Assembly (NCBI GenBank): GCA_934511165.1
Contig: CAKSWA010000010.1
Coordinates: 1-52,546, forward strand
Source: an uncultured Oscillospiraceae bacterium
GTDB lineage: Bacteria > Bacillota > Clostridia > Oscillospirales > Oscillospiraceae
Direction of reading: 5' to 3'
DNA length: 52,546 nucleotides
Part shown: piece by piece, positions 1 through 8,546 of the stretch
Position numbering within the stretch: position 1 is the stretch's first letter
Layout of the letters: each line of letters begins with the position of its first letter
The notes under the pieces: model-generated
Seen by the model: the letters and a program-made list of their open reading frames with translations, nothing else
Databases searched by the model: none
What the model was told of the DNA's origin: nothing
Program-made: the position numbers and the translations under genes

Positions 1-112
1 TGCGCCACTCCGCTTAAACTTCATATCGCCTACATAGGGGGCTTTTTGTGCTGTCCGCACAAACTGGAGCAGTTCACAGTCTTGGGTGTTTTTTAGATGA
101 TGGTGTGAAAGT
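1..112 (-). other. Unassigned left edge with a coding-like minus-strand stretch
   Basis: No gene can be called here. On the minus strand one frame stays open from about position 105 to the window edge and reads as plausible protein (for example the run APYVGDMKFKRSG), but I find no start codon in that frame before it. It lies directly downstream of the pepF stop and its base composition is less GC-rich than its neighbours. It may be the start of a repeated sequence, a broken gene or chance. Confidence 0.25.
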
Positions 113-1915
113 TTAATCCACCAGCTGCTCCATCTCGTCAATGAGCTCGCCGAAGAGCGAGAGCGCATCGTTCACGGGCTTCGGCGTACTCATATCAACG
201 CCCGCAATCTTGAGCAGGCTGATCGGGTCGGCGCTGCCGCCGGAGGAGAGGAACTTCTTATAGTCGGCGACGGCCGGTTCGCCCTCGGCGAGAATGCGGT
301 TTGCGATCGCCACGGCGGCGGAGAAGCCGGTGGCGTACTGGAACACATAGTAGTTATAGAAGAAGTGCGGGATGCGCGCCCACTCGAGCGCGATGCCGTC
401 GTCGGAGACCATGTCGGGACCGAAGTACAGCTTGTTGAGTGCCAGATACTTTTCGTTCAGCGCGTCCGCCGTGAGCGCTTCGCCCGCGCCGTTCATCTCG
501 CCCATGATCTTCTCAAACTCGGCGAACATCGTCTGGCGGTACACCGTGCCCTTGAACTGATCGAGGAAGTGGTTGATGAGATAGGCGCGCTGCTTCTTGT
601 CGGTCGTCTTGCCGAGCAGATGGCGCATGAGCAGCACCTCGTTGCAGGTGGAGGCGACCTCGGCGACAAAGATGACGTACCCGGCGGTGTTCACCGGCTG
701 ATACTTGCAGCTGTGGTAGCTGTGCAGCGCGTGGCCCATTTCGTGCGCGAGCGTGAACATGCTGTCGAGATTGTCCTTGTGGTTGAGCAGGACGTAGGGG
801 TGCGGGTAGCTGTTGCCGGAGGAATACGCGCCGCCGCGCTTGCCGGTATTTTCGTAAACGTCGATCCAGCGGTTGGCGAAGCCCTCCTTCAGCAGGTCGG
901 TATAATCCTCGCCGAGCACCGCGAGCGCTTCGAGCACCGTGGCCTTGGCTTCCTCGTAGGTGATCTCGCTGTCGGCATCCGCCACGATGGGGGTGTACAC
1001 GTCGTACATGTGCAGCTCGTCCACGCCGAGCAGCTTCTTGCGCAGCGCAACGTAGCGGTACATCTTGTCCATGTTCGCGTGGACGGCCTCGATGAGATTG
1101 TCGTAAACCTCCTCCGGCACCTCCGTCACGTCGAGCGCGGCGGCGCGGGTGGAGGGATAGTGCCGCGCGTCCGAGAAGAACTTGAGCGAGCGGAACTGCC
1201 CGTCGAGCGCCGCGGCGACGGTATTTTTGAATTCGCCGAAACGGTTATAGTAAGCTTCAAAGGCGTTTTTGCGCAGCACGCGGTCGCTGCCCATGAGCAG
1301 GGGGACGAACGTCCCGCTCGTGAGAACGCGCTCGTTTCCTTCGCCGTCGGTCACGTCCGGGAACGTGAGATCGGCGTCACGGAACACGCTCGCAATGTTC
1401 TCCGGGGCGTTCGCCATCTCTCCGGCGGCGGAGAGGAGCTTTTCCTCCTCCGGGGAAAGAATGTGCGCCTTGCGGCGGCGGATTTTATAAATGTTGCGGC
1501 GGTAGGTCTCCAGCTCCGGCTGCACGGCGTAGAAGAGGTTGATGGTATCCTCGTCGAGCGCCATGATCTCCGGCGTTTCAAACGCGCTCGCCGCATCGAT
1601 GGCGACAAGCGTTGCGAGCGCCTTGGCGCGCATGCCCTGATAAAAGCCGTTGCCGGTGTCCTCGTCGCCCTTGCAGCTTGCGTAGCCGTAGAGCTTTTCA
1701 AGCCGCACGGAGAGCGCGTCGTTCAGGCGGAACCAGCTGAGCAGCGTCTCCGCGCTCTCGCCAAGCTTGCCGCGAAACGCCTCGATCTGCTCCGGCACGG
1801 TCTTGAGCGCTTCATACTCCGCCTGCCAGGCCTCGTCGCTTTCAAATACATCCTTGAGATTCCAGGTCGATTCCTCCGGCACTTCGCTGCGTGCCGGGAT
1901 GGGTCTGTCTGCCAT
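113..1915 (-). CDS. pepF: Oligoendopeptidase F, M3 metallopeptidase
   Basis: A cytoplasmic zinc peptidase that trims oligopeptides. The 600-residue length is normal for the PepF branch of family M3. The zinc site is visible as HEMGH at residues 391-395, with the third ligand expected at Glu419 in the EVASTCNE segment. The N-terminal half is the helical lid typical of the family. The ATG at 1915 is preceded by an AGGAGG ribosome site. It is the last gene of a six-gene minus-strand run that starts with the dnaD-like gene, 22 bp after the DUF896 gene. The family assignment is firm. The physiological substrate (peptide recycling or signal-peptide turnover) is inference from the family. Confidence 0.95.
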   Translation of the reverse strand: MADRPIPARSEVPEESTWNLKDVFESDEAWQAEYEALKTVPEQIEAFRGKLGESAETLLSWFRLNDALSVRLEKLYGYASCKGDEDTGNGFYQGMRAKALATLVAIDAASAFETPEIMALDEDTINLFYAVQPELETYRRNIYKIRRRKAHILSPEEEKLLSAAGEMANAPENIASVFRDADLTFPDVTDGEGNERVLTSGTFVPLLMGSDRVLRKNAFEAYYNRFGEFKNTVAAALDGQFRSLKFFSDARHYPSTRAAALDVTEVPEEVYDNLIEAVHANMDKMYRYVALRKKLLGVDELHMYDVYTPIVADADSEITYEEAKATVLEALAVLGEDYTDLLKEGFANRWIDVYENTGKRGGAYSSGNSYPHPYVLLNHKDNLDSMFTLAHEMGHALHSYHSCKYQPVNTAGYVIFVAEVASTCNEVLLMRHLLGKTTDKKQRAYLINHFLDQFKGTVYRQTMFAEFEKIMGEMNGAGEALTADALNEKYLALNKLYFGPDMVSDDGIALEWARIPHFFYNYYVFQYATGFSAAVAIANRILAEGEPAVADYKKFLSSGGSADPISLLKIAGVDMSTPKPVNDALSLFGELIDEMEQLVD

Positions 1916-1937
1916 TGAATGATCCTCCTAATGAAAA

Positions 1938-2144
1938 TCAGAATTTCTTTTTCGGGAGCTTGTGCTCCTTGCCGTCCGCGCCGATGATGTAGACGTTTTC
2001 CAGCGTTTCGAGCGTGCCGCGCCGCCAGTCGGCCAGATATTCCTCGCGCAGGGCAAGGCGCTCCGCCGTTTCCTCGGGCGTGAGCGCGCGCTCGCGCGAA
2101 ATGCGCGTCAGTTCGCTGATGCGGTTTTTCTTTTCTTCGGTCAT
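1938..2144 (-). CDS. DUF896 (YnzC-like) small protein
   Basis: A 68-residue charged protein. It begins with the helical hairpin pattern of DUF896: an N-terminal segment RISELTRISRE, then LTPEETAERLALREEYL. It ends in a short tail with LPKKKF. Bacillus YnzC, the known relative, is a small two-helix protein of unclear role. The gene starts 2 bp after the stop of the HD-domain gene, so translation is probably coupled. The product is soluble, with no signal peptide. Family recognition is good; its function is not known. Confidence 0.85.
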   Translation of the reverse strand: MTEEKKNRISELTRISRERALTPEETAERLALREEYLADWRRGTLETLENVYIIGADGKEHKLPKKKF

Positions 2145-2146
2145 GG

Positions 2147-2731
2147 TTACATTGTCCCCAATTCGTCCAGATTCTTTTCAAACGCGCCAAGGCAGTGCTC
2201 CATGAACCAGTCCGCCTCCGGGAGATGCATCTCCTCAATGGAGCGGCGCGTCTGCTCCTCGGCGGAGAGAAATTCGCGGTTGCCCGCCTTGCGCTCTTCC
2301 ATGCATTGGCGCAGCGCCGAGAGCTTATCCGCGGCTTTGACGAGCTTTTCCTCGTCCTCCGACGCCGTAAACGCACTCTCATATGCCCCGCGCAGCTCCT
2401 CCGGCAGCATAGCAAGCAGCCGCTCGTCGGCCGCGCGCTCCACCTTTTTGTAAGCGTCGCGGATCGTGCGGTCGTGGTACTTGATCGGCGTCGGGAGATC
2501 GCCGGTCAATATCTCGCTCGCGTCGTGGTAGATTGCGAGCACCGCAAGGCGCTCTGCGTCGCACTCTTTCCCAAATATCTCGCGCCGGATGATGCCAAGC
2601 GCATGCGCATAGACCGCCGTCTCGTGGCTGTGCTCCTGCACGTTTTCCGGGATGCTGCTGCGCATGAGTCCCCAGCGGGAGATATACCGCATGCGCGATA
2701 AGAGGGCATAAAACCCCGTTTCCTTCACCAT
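2147..2731 (-). CDS. yfbR: HD-domain nucleotidase, YfbR family
   Basis: A 194-residue HD hydrolase. The metal-binding residues are visible: His in VQEHSHETA, the His-Asp pair in AIYHDASE, and a late Asp in KAADKLSALRQC. This arrangement, with the ILTGDLPTPIKY segment, matches the YfbR group of 5'-deoxynucleotidases, which remove phosphate from dNMPs. Its start overlaps the stop of the DUF2804 gene by 7 bp, so the two are probably translationally coupled. A role in nucleotide-pool balance is the family expectation. Close relatives with unproven substrates exist, so the exact substrate is inferred. Confidence 0.85.
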   Translation of the reverse strand: MVKETGFYALLSRMRYISRWGLMRSSIPENVQEHSHETAVYAHALGIIRREIFGKECDAERLAVLAIYHDASEILTGDLPTPIKYHDRTIRDAYKKVERAADERLLAMLPEELRGAYESAFTASEDEEKLVKAADKLSALRQCMEERKAGNREFLSAEEQTRRSIEEMHLPEADWFMEHCLGAFEKNLDELGTM

Positions 2732-3762
2732 TTGTTGCTCACCTTCTCCGCAAAGCCGGGGAAGTCCGCAAACTCCACCACGGTGCCGTTATCCAGAACG
2801 GCCCTGCCGGTAAAGCGCCCGAATACCTGGTGCTGGTCGGACTTGATGAGCTTCACGTCCGTGCAGCTCGCGCGGTCGAGCACCGGCACGAAATCGGCCT
2901 CGAACCGCCCGTCGTCGGACGTGAATTTCCAGGGCTCCGTATAGCGCTCCCTGCCCTCATCTTCGCCGGGAATTTCAAATTTGATGCCGCCGATCTTGTG
3001 CGCGGTACCGGCGTGAAAGAGCATATTTTCGCTTGCGGCGCTCGTATCGCCGAAGCCGTAGCCGAGATTCCAGCCGAACGGCGTCCCGCTCGGCAGCACA
3101 TACGCCGCGCTGCTCCAATACCACGTATTTTCATACGTCCAAACGCCGCGTCCCCAGTCGAGCACAGCGAAGCTGTCGCTCGGCTCGAAGGTGTACGTCT
3201 TGCCGTTATAGGTCACATACCCGCTCGCGCGAAAGCCGACGATCTTCTGGTTATAGTAGAAGTGGCCGGGCTTATCAAAAGGCGTGGCGATGACGAGCGA
3301 ATCCTCCGGGCACTCCGTGAGCTCAACGCGCGCGGAGAGGGCGCTCTCGCCGAACGAATTCATATACGCAATGAGAACGCGCTTCTCCCCTTCGTGGATG
3401 AAGTGAAGACCGTAGCCGCGCGCGGCGGAGTGCACGTCGCCGGTCACGCTCGTCTCCGGCAGGTGCTTTTTGCCGAGCGGCATAAACGACATCGGGCTTT
3501 TCGTGATCTCCCAGCCCTCCTCGAGATCGAGAAGGCTCACGGAGTCGAGTCCCATGTAGCCGTTGTCCGCCACGGTGAGCGCGAGAGCGAATTTCCCGTT
3601 GTTGACGAGATAATAGTCCCATTCCTTGATGCGCAGGGGCGAGACCTTCACGTCCGCACGGCGGTATTCCTGCACAAGCGCGCGGGAAAAGCCGGGGCGG
3701 GCGAGATCGCCCTTTTCGTTGAGCAGCGCGCCGGGGGTCGTGATCTCGGTCTGTCGATCCAT
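2725..3762 (-). CDS. DUF2804 family protein
   Basis: A 345-residue soluble protein recognised as DUF2804 from its N-terminal ITTPGALLNEKG segment, the REIKEWDYY-like stretch (here RIKEWDYYLVNN) and the central SFAVLDWGRGVW motif. The DUF2804 fold resembles lipocalin-like hydratase proteins (AttH/CrtC-like), but no activity is established. The stop overlaps the yfbR start, and the start codon abuts the stop of the upstream dnaI-like gene with no gap. The gene therefore sits fully inside a replication and nucleotide operon, which is not explained by any known role. There is no signal peptide or membrane segment. Confidence 0.8.
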   Translation of the reverse strand: MDRQTEITTPGALLNEKGDLARPGFSRALVQEYRRADVKVSPLRIKEWDYYLVNNGKFALALTVADNGYMGLDSVSLLDLEEGWEITKSPMSFMPLGKKHLPETSVTGDVHSAARGYGLHFIHEGEKRVLIAYMNSFGESALSARVELTECPEDSLVIATPFDKPGHFYYNQKIVGFRASGYVTYNGKTYTFEPSDSFAVLDWGRGVWTYENTWYWSSAAYVLPSGTPFGWNLGYGFGDTSAASENMLFHAGTAHKIGGIKFEIPGEDEGRERYTEPWKFTSDDGRFEADFVPVLDRASCTDVKLIKSDQHQVFGRFTGRAVLDNGTVVEFADFPGFAEKVSNKW

Positions 3763-4746
3763 TCAAATGCCCTCCTTACGCTGGGCGCGGATATCCCGCC
3801 CCAGAAATTCCAGCCATTCATATTCTCCGGCGAGCCGCGAGGCAAGCGCTGTGCCGTAGCGCGTTTCAATGCCGGAGCGGTCGAGATTCGTGGAGACGAT
3901 CGTTTTCTTCCCGGCACGCAGGCGGCCGTCGAGCAGGGCATAAAGCGCGCTCTGCGTGAACGCCGTCGGCATCTCGGTGCCGAGATCGTCCAGAATGAGA
4001 AGATCGCAGCTCATGAGCTGGCGCACGCGCGAGGCGGCGTCCGATACCCCGTCCGTGTCGCGCGAAAACTTTTCGCGCTCAAATGAGGCGAGAAGCCCGC
4101 TCGCCGTATCGTACGCCACGCCGCAACCCTTCGACGCCACAACGCGCGCAATGGCGGCGGAGAGGAACGTTTTCCCCAGTCCCGGCTCGCCGGTAAACAA
4201 AAGATTCGGCGACTGTGCGCCGAAGCTTTCGGCATAGGCGCGGCAGATGCGCAGCACGCGCTCCATCTGCGCGCGGGGCGACACACCCGACGAAGGGGCG
4301 ATGGGGCTATAGTAATCCAGCCGGAAGTTTTCAAATGTCTCGTCACCCTGCTTCAAAAGGGGCGCAAGCTCCGCGGTCTGCTCGGCGCGGTAGAGCTTCT
4401 GGAGGCATTCGCAGATTTTTCCGTCCGCCCAGCCGGTATCCCGGCAGCGCGGGCAGGAGTAGATCGGGTCGAGATAATCCTTCGGATATCCGTGCTGCAC
4501 GAGAAGCGCCGAACGCTTTTCCTGCAAAGCGAGGCTTTCCGTTTCCAGTTCCTGCGCCGTGCGGGTGCTCTGGCGCATGGCAACGCGTACCATCTCGCTT
4601 AGATTGGTGCGGAGCGCGGTGTCGATGCGTCCGATCTCCGGGATCTTCGCAGTAATTTCGCGGCGGCGGCGATCCTCCTCCGCGCGGTTGGCGGCGCGCA
4701 GCGTCTCCTGTTTGGCGCGGGCGCGCGCTAAAAGCCGTCCTTCCAT
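3763..4746 (-). CDS. dnaI: DnaC/DnaI-type helicase-loader ATPase
   Basis: A 327-residue AAA+ ATPase that would load the replicative helicase at the primosome. It has an N-terminal coiled region, then a zinc-binding-like cluster (Cys98, Cys101, Cys112, Cys114 in a CPRCRDTGW context). Walker A is GEPGLGKT at 186-193 and Walker B is LLILDD around 249-254. This order matches Bacillus DnaI. It lies 6 bp after the dnaD-like gene, the usual partner in primosome assembly in low-GC Firmicutes. The ATG at 4746 gives normal family length. The helicase-loader role is family knowledge, not shown here directly. Confidence 0.9.
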   Translation of the reverse strand: MEGRLLARARAKQETLRAANRAEEDRRRREITAKIPEIGRIDTALRTNLSEMVRVAMRQSTRTAQELETESLALQEKRSALLVQHGYPKDYLDPIYSCPRCRDTGWADGKICECLQKLYRAEQTAELAPLLKQGDETFENFRLDYYSPIAPSSGVSPRAQMERVLRICRAYAESFGAQSPNLLFTGEPGLGKTFLSAAIARVVASKGCGVAYDTASGLLASFEREKFSRDTDGVSDAASRVRQLMSCDLLILDDLGTEMPTAFTQSALYALLDGRLRAGKKTIVSTNLDRSGIETRYGTALASRLAGEYEWLEFLGRDIRAQRKEGI

Positions 4747-4752
4747 ATCCTC

Positions 4753-5691
4753 TTACCCCCCGATGTTCTTCAGTATGCCCTCGAGCCGGGCAAGATCGTC
4801 CCCGCCGGTGCGCTGCGGCGCGCGCTCCGCGGAGGGTTTGGCGCGCGAGGATGCGCGGCTGTCGCCCTTTTCGATCTCGGCGGCGGTGAAAAGCTTTTTT
4901 TCATACCAGCTCTTCACGATCTTATCCATATACGCCCAGGCAAGCTTGCCCGTGCCGACGACGGTGCGGTCGTAGGCGATGGCGAGCGCTTCCGCGCCGT
5001 AGCCCATCGAGAGCCAGCTTTCGATGTACTTTCGTTCCGTGGGCGTCAGGTCGCGCCCCGTGAGCGAGAGAGCGTGGCGGACTTTTTCCATCTCCTCGTC
5101 GCGCCGGGCAAGCGCAGCGAGATATTCCTCCGCCTGCGGCGCGGTGAGAATTTCGCGGTTGGCCCAGTAAAACGCCTCCTTCTCGATGGCGCGCATCGTC
5201 GGGAGCCGCCCTTCGCCGTAGCGGCGGCGGAGCTTGTCCGCGCAATGGTGGATGAGCAGCAATATCGTCTCCGCCGTCATGCCGAGGCGGTCGTAAATGC
5301 CGAAAAGCGTGTTGAGATCGGCGCTCGAGAGCGTGTGGCCGAGCACGCGCTGACACTCGCCAAGCAGCGCGCGGAATGCCCCGTCATCGGCACTGCGGCG
5401 CAAGATGTCCTCCGTGCGGTACACCGGCAGCTCGTCCGGCCCCGGCAGGGGCACGTCCCCGGCGGTGAGAAGTCCCGCCCCGGAGAGGCGCCGCGCCGCC
5501 GCGCTGATCTGCTCTCCCGTACGGGAAAGCGCACGCGCCGCCGCCGCGGTATCGAGCACGCCGCCGGAGCGCAGAATATAAAGATACAGCAGCGCGCACT
5601 CCCCGTCGCCGAGCGCGAGGAGCTTTTCGGCGTCCTCCGCCGGGAGAGAGAGCGTGTTCGCGCCCTGAATGCGATAGCGTTTTCCGTCCAT
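4753..5691 (-). CDS. dnaD: DnaD-domain primosome protein
   Basis: A 312-residue protein with a winged-helix N-terminal part (roughly residues 1-100) and C-terminal DnaD domains. The C-terminal signature is the segment around YIESWLSMGYGAEALAIAY, followed by WAYMDKIVKSWYEK, the recurring DnaD_2 motif. DnaD proteins bind DNA and help recruit DnaI and the helicase at restart sites and origins. It is the first gene of the six-gene minus-strand operon, with its own promoter in the short divergent region up to 5841. The tail after residue 285 is low-complexity and probably disordered. Confidence 0.88.
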   Translation of the reverse strand: MDGKRYRIQGANTLSLPAEDAEKLLALGDGECALLYLYILRSGGVLDTAAAARALSRTGEQISAAARRLSGAGLLTAGDVPLPGPDELPVYRTEDILRRSADDGAFRALLGECQRVLGHTLSSADLNTLFGIYDRLGMTAETILLLIHHCADKLRRRYGEGRLPTMRAIEKEAFYWANREILTAPQAEEYLAALARRDEEMEKVRHALSLTGRDLTPTERKYIESWLSMGYGAEALAIAYDRTVVGTGKLAWAYMDKIVKSWYEKKLFTAAEIEKGDSRASSRAKPSAERAPQRTGGDDLARLEGILKNIGG

Positions 5692-5738
5692 GTTCGTCCT
5701 TTTAGGGTATAGTCCCCCATAATCTATGTGTATTGGAT

Positions 5739-5789
5739 ATTATATCATAATGTTTCTACTTGAAGCAAGGGTGTTCGTTGTGTTATAAT
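5739..5789. promoter_or_regulatory. Overlapping divergent promoters, dnaD operon and U32 operon
   Basis: On the plus strand TTGAAG (5760-5765) and TATAAT (5784-5789) are 18 bp apart. On the minus strand TTGCTT (5763-5768) and TATAAT (5739-5744) are also 18 bp apart. The two -35 boxes share bases, so polymerase probably cannot occupy both promoters at once. Positions are read directly; activity is inferred from consensus match. Confidence 0.65.
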
Positions 5790-5841
5790 TTTAATTTGAA
5801 GAAGTACCGTTTCCCGGTACCGTGTTTACGAGGAAGAAATT

Positions 5842-7923
5842 ATGGTCGAACTGCTCGCTCCCGCCGGATCGCCGGAGGCCGTCACCGCCGCCGTGCAAAG
5901 CGGCGCGGACGCCGTATATCTGAGCTTTGAAGATTTGACCGGCTGCCGCCGGACGGAGAACATCCCGAACAGAGAATTTGAGTCGGTCATGCGTTACTGC
6001 CGTATCCGCGGCTGCCGCGCGTATCTTGCGCTCAACATCCCCGTCCGCGAGGACGAGCTGAACAAAGCCGCGGGGCTCGCCCTGCGCGCGCAGCGCTGCG
6101 GCGTGGACGCGATCATCGTCCGCGATCTCGGCCTTTTCCGCATTCTCCGCTCGCTTCTGCCGGAGATGCCGCTTTTTGCCGACGCGCATCTCGGCTTCTA
6201 TACGCCGGAGAGCGCGGCCATCGCGCAGCGGCTCGGCTTCCAGCGCATTTTTCTCCCGCCCGATCTCCCTCTTGAGGATATCCGCCGCATGGCGCAATGC
6301 CCGATTGAGACCGCCGTTTGGGTGCAGACGCCGCTTTGCGCCGCCGCGTGCGGCACATGCCGCATGAGCGCCTTTGCCGGGCGCGAGAGCGCCGAGCGCG
6401 GTCTTTGCAGCGAGCTCTGCCGCGAGCGCTATGCGCTCGGCGGCCGCTGGGACACAACGCCGCTGAGCTGGAAGGAGCGCTGCATGCTCCCCGAGTGCCG
6501 GGAGCTCATCGATGCGGGCGTAGCCTGTCTCGCCATCGGCAGCCGCGAGCGCCGGAGCGAATACGTCGCAGCGTTTACGGACGTGTGGTCAACCGCCATC
6601 CGCGAAAACCAGCTGCCCGCCGAACCGGAACTGGAGCGCCTGGAGCGCGTTTTTCTCCCCTGGGGCGCGGCGAAAAAAGATCTTTACGAAACCGCCGAAG
6701 CGCCGGAGAAGATCCCCGGCGAAACCGAGTCCGTCTGCGCGGAGCTGCGGCGGAAATATACGTCCGGCGAGGCGCGCCGCGTGGCGGTAAGCTTTGCCGC
6801 CGCGGCGAAGAGCGCGAGCGCCAGCGTTATTCTCGGCGCGCAGGACGCGGACAAGAACATCGCCGCGATCGAAGGCCCCGTGCCGGACGGCGCCGGCGAC
6901 GTGGAGCTCACGGAGGACGGCCTGCGCGAGGCGATGTACCGCACCGCCGGAACGCCGTTCCGCTGCGCCGAGGTGCGCGTGCAGTCTCCCGCGGGAGAAA
7001 AACTCCGCGTGTCCGGCATCGAACTGGACGAGGCTCGCCGCCGTCTTTTGTATAAGCTCTCCGAGGAGCGCGCCAAGCTCCCCGACCGCAAAGAGGGCGA
7101 CTTCCCCGAACCGCCGCGCAGCGTTCTCATCTCCCACCTGCCCGCGATCAACTTCTCGTTCCAGACCGCCGCGCAGATGACGCCGGAGCTCGCCGCGCTC
7201 TGCCCGGAGTGCGTATATGTTCCGCTTGAGCTGCTCGCAGAAAAGCCCGGCGCTGCCGACATCTTCCGCGAAAACGGCGCGGAGATCGTCGCCTCGCTCC
7301 CCTCCGCCGCGTTCGGCGAGAAGGAAGAGGGCGAGCTGCGCTCTCTCCTTGCAAAGGTACACGAGAGCGGCGTCACCCAGGCGCTCACCGGAAATCTTGG
7401 TCTCGCCATGATGGCCGGGCAGGAAGGTTTCCGCATCCGCGGCGACTTTGATCTCGCCGTGACGAACGGCTACACGCTCTCCGGCATGGCGTCGGCGGGC
7501 TTTCTCTCGGCGATGCTCTCGCCGGAGCTCACGTTTGCCGACATCCGCGAAATACCGAAGTGCATGGATACCGAGCTCGCCGTATATGGCCGTCTCCCCG
7601 TCATGGTGACGCAAAATTGTCTTTTGAAGGCGAGCGCCGGACGGTGCACCTGCACCACGCCCGGCCAGATGGCCGACACGCACGGCGGCGTATGGCCGGT
7701 GACGAAGCATTTCGGCTGCCGCAACACCGTCTGGGCAGCGCGCAAGCTCTGGCTTGGCGATGTGACGCAGGAATGGATCGATCTCGGTCTCTGGGCGGTG
7801 CGGCTGTGCTTCTCCACCGAGAGCGCGCGCGAATGTCTCGAAGTCGCCGACAGCTACATCCAGGGCACGCACTATAAACCCAACGGCATAACGAGAGGAC
7901 TGTATTACCGTGGCGTACTGTAA
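5842..7923 (+). CDS. U32 family peptidase
   Basis: A 693-residue member of peptidase family U32. It starts with the family signature LLAPAGSPEAV and GADAVYL. It carries the cysteine cluster Cys166, Cys170, Cys173, Cys189 and Cys193, the U32 motif region thought to hold a metal or iron-sulfur cluster. A long C-terminal region contains DUF3656-like sequence. Relatives include collagenase-like PrtC and the RlhA/UbiU/TrhP hydroxylation enzymes, so protease activity should not be assumed. RNA or cofactor modification is an alternative. The ATG at 5842 follows a GAGGA site. The last 14 bp overlap the GTG start of maf. Confidence 0.88.
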   Translation: MVELLAPAGSPEAVTAAVQSGADAVYLSFEDLTGCRRTENIPNREFESVMRYCRIRGCRAYLALNIPVREDELNKAAGLALRAQRCGVDAIIVRDLGLFRILRSLLPEMPLFADAHLGFYTPESAAIAQRLGFQRIFLPPDLPLEDIRRMAQCPIETAVWVQTPLCAAACGTCRMSAFAGRESAERGLCSELCRERYALGGRWDTTPLSWKERCMLPECRELIDAGVACLAIGSRERRSEYVAAFTDVWSTAIRENQLPAEPELERLERVFLPWGAAKKDLYETAEAPEKIPGETESVCAELRRKYTSGEARRVAVSFAAAAKSASASVILGAQDADKNIAAIEGPVPDGAGDVELTEDGLREAMYRTAGTPFRCAEVRVQSPAGEKLRVSGIELDEARRRLLYKLSEERAKLPDRKEGDFPEPPRSVLISHLPAINFSFQTAAQMTPELAALCPECVYVPLELLAEKPGAADIFRENGAEIVASLPSAAFGEKEEGELRSLLAKVHESGVTQALTGNLGLAMMAGQEGFRIRGDFDLAVTNGYTLSGMASAGFLSAMLSPELTFADIREIPKCMDTELAVYGRLPVMVTQNCLLKASAGRCTCTTPGQMADTHGGVWPVTKHFGCRNTVWAARKLWLGDVTQEWIDLGLWAVRLCFSTESARECLEVADSYIQGTHYKPNGITRGLYYRGVL

Positions 7924-8497
7924 TAAACGGCTGATTCTCGCCTCCGGCTCGCCCCGGCGGCGGGAGCTGCTCGACAAATTCGGCATAACCTATGAAATTC
8001 TCCCCGCGCAGGGCAAGGAGAGCGCGCCGCCGGAGCTCACGCCCGGCGAGCGGGTCAAGACGCTCGCCGCGCAGAAGGCCGCGGAGGTGGCGCATCGTGT
8101 GAACGATCCCGCCGCCGTGATCCTCGCCGCCGACACGCTCGTGGAGCTCGACGGCGCCGTGCTCGGAAAGCCCGGCACGGCGGAGTGCGCCCGCAGCATG
8201 CTCCGCGCCCTCTCCGGGCGGGAGCACCGCGTGTGGAGCGGCGTGTGCATCCGCGAAGGGGAAAAGATCCTCGCGGAGAGCGAATGCACGGCCGTGCACT
8301 TTCGCGCTCTTACCGATGAGGAGATCGAGGCCTACATCGCCACCGGCGAACCGCTCGACAAGGCGGGCGCTTACGGCTGCCAGGGGCTCGCGAGCCTCTT
8401 TGTGGAGCGCATCGAGGGCGATTTCTTCAATGTGATGGGGCTTCCGGTCTGCCGTATGGGGCAGATGCTCCGCGAATTTGACATTTCTCTTCTTTGA
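7910..8497 (+). CDS. maf: Maf-type nucleoside triphosphate pyrophosphatase
   Basis: A 195-residue Maf/HAM1-type house-cleaning pyrophosphatase that hydrolyses non-canonical or modified NTPs. It opens with LILASGSPRRRELL, the strict Maf signature. It also has AADTLVELDGAVLGKP and the later GCQGLASLFVERIEGD segment. The start is GTG at 7910, inside the end of the U32 gene, with an AGAGGA site upstream. An ATG start would cut into the conserved N-terminus. Maf genes commonly stand next to mreBCD in bacteria, as here. Confidence 0.93.
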   Translation: MAYCNKRLILASGSPRRRELLDKFGITYEILPAQGKESAPPELTPGERVKTLAAQKAAEVAHRVNDPAAVILAADTLVELDGAVLGKPGTAECARSMLRALSGREHRVWSGVCIREGEKILAESECTAVHFRALTDEEIEAYIATGEPLDKAGAYGCQGLASLFVERIEGDFFNVMGLPVCRMGQMLREFDISLL

Positions 8498-8546
8498 TCT
8501 TTCTACTCGCGCCCGGGGCGTTCCCGGGAGAACAGGGGGTTGAGCC

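Noticed and set aside
365..1918. A 517-codon open frame opposite pepF
   Set aside because: Compositional shadow; the pepF strand carries the HEMGH site and a good ribosome site.
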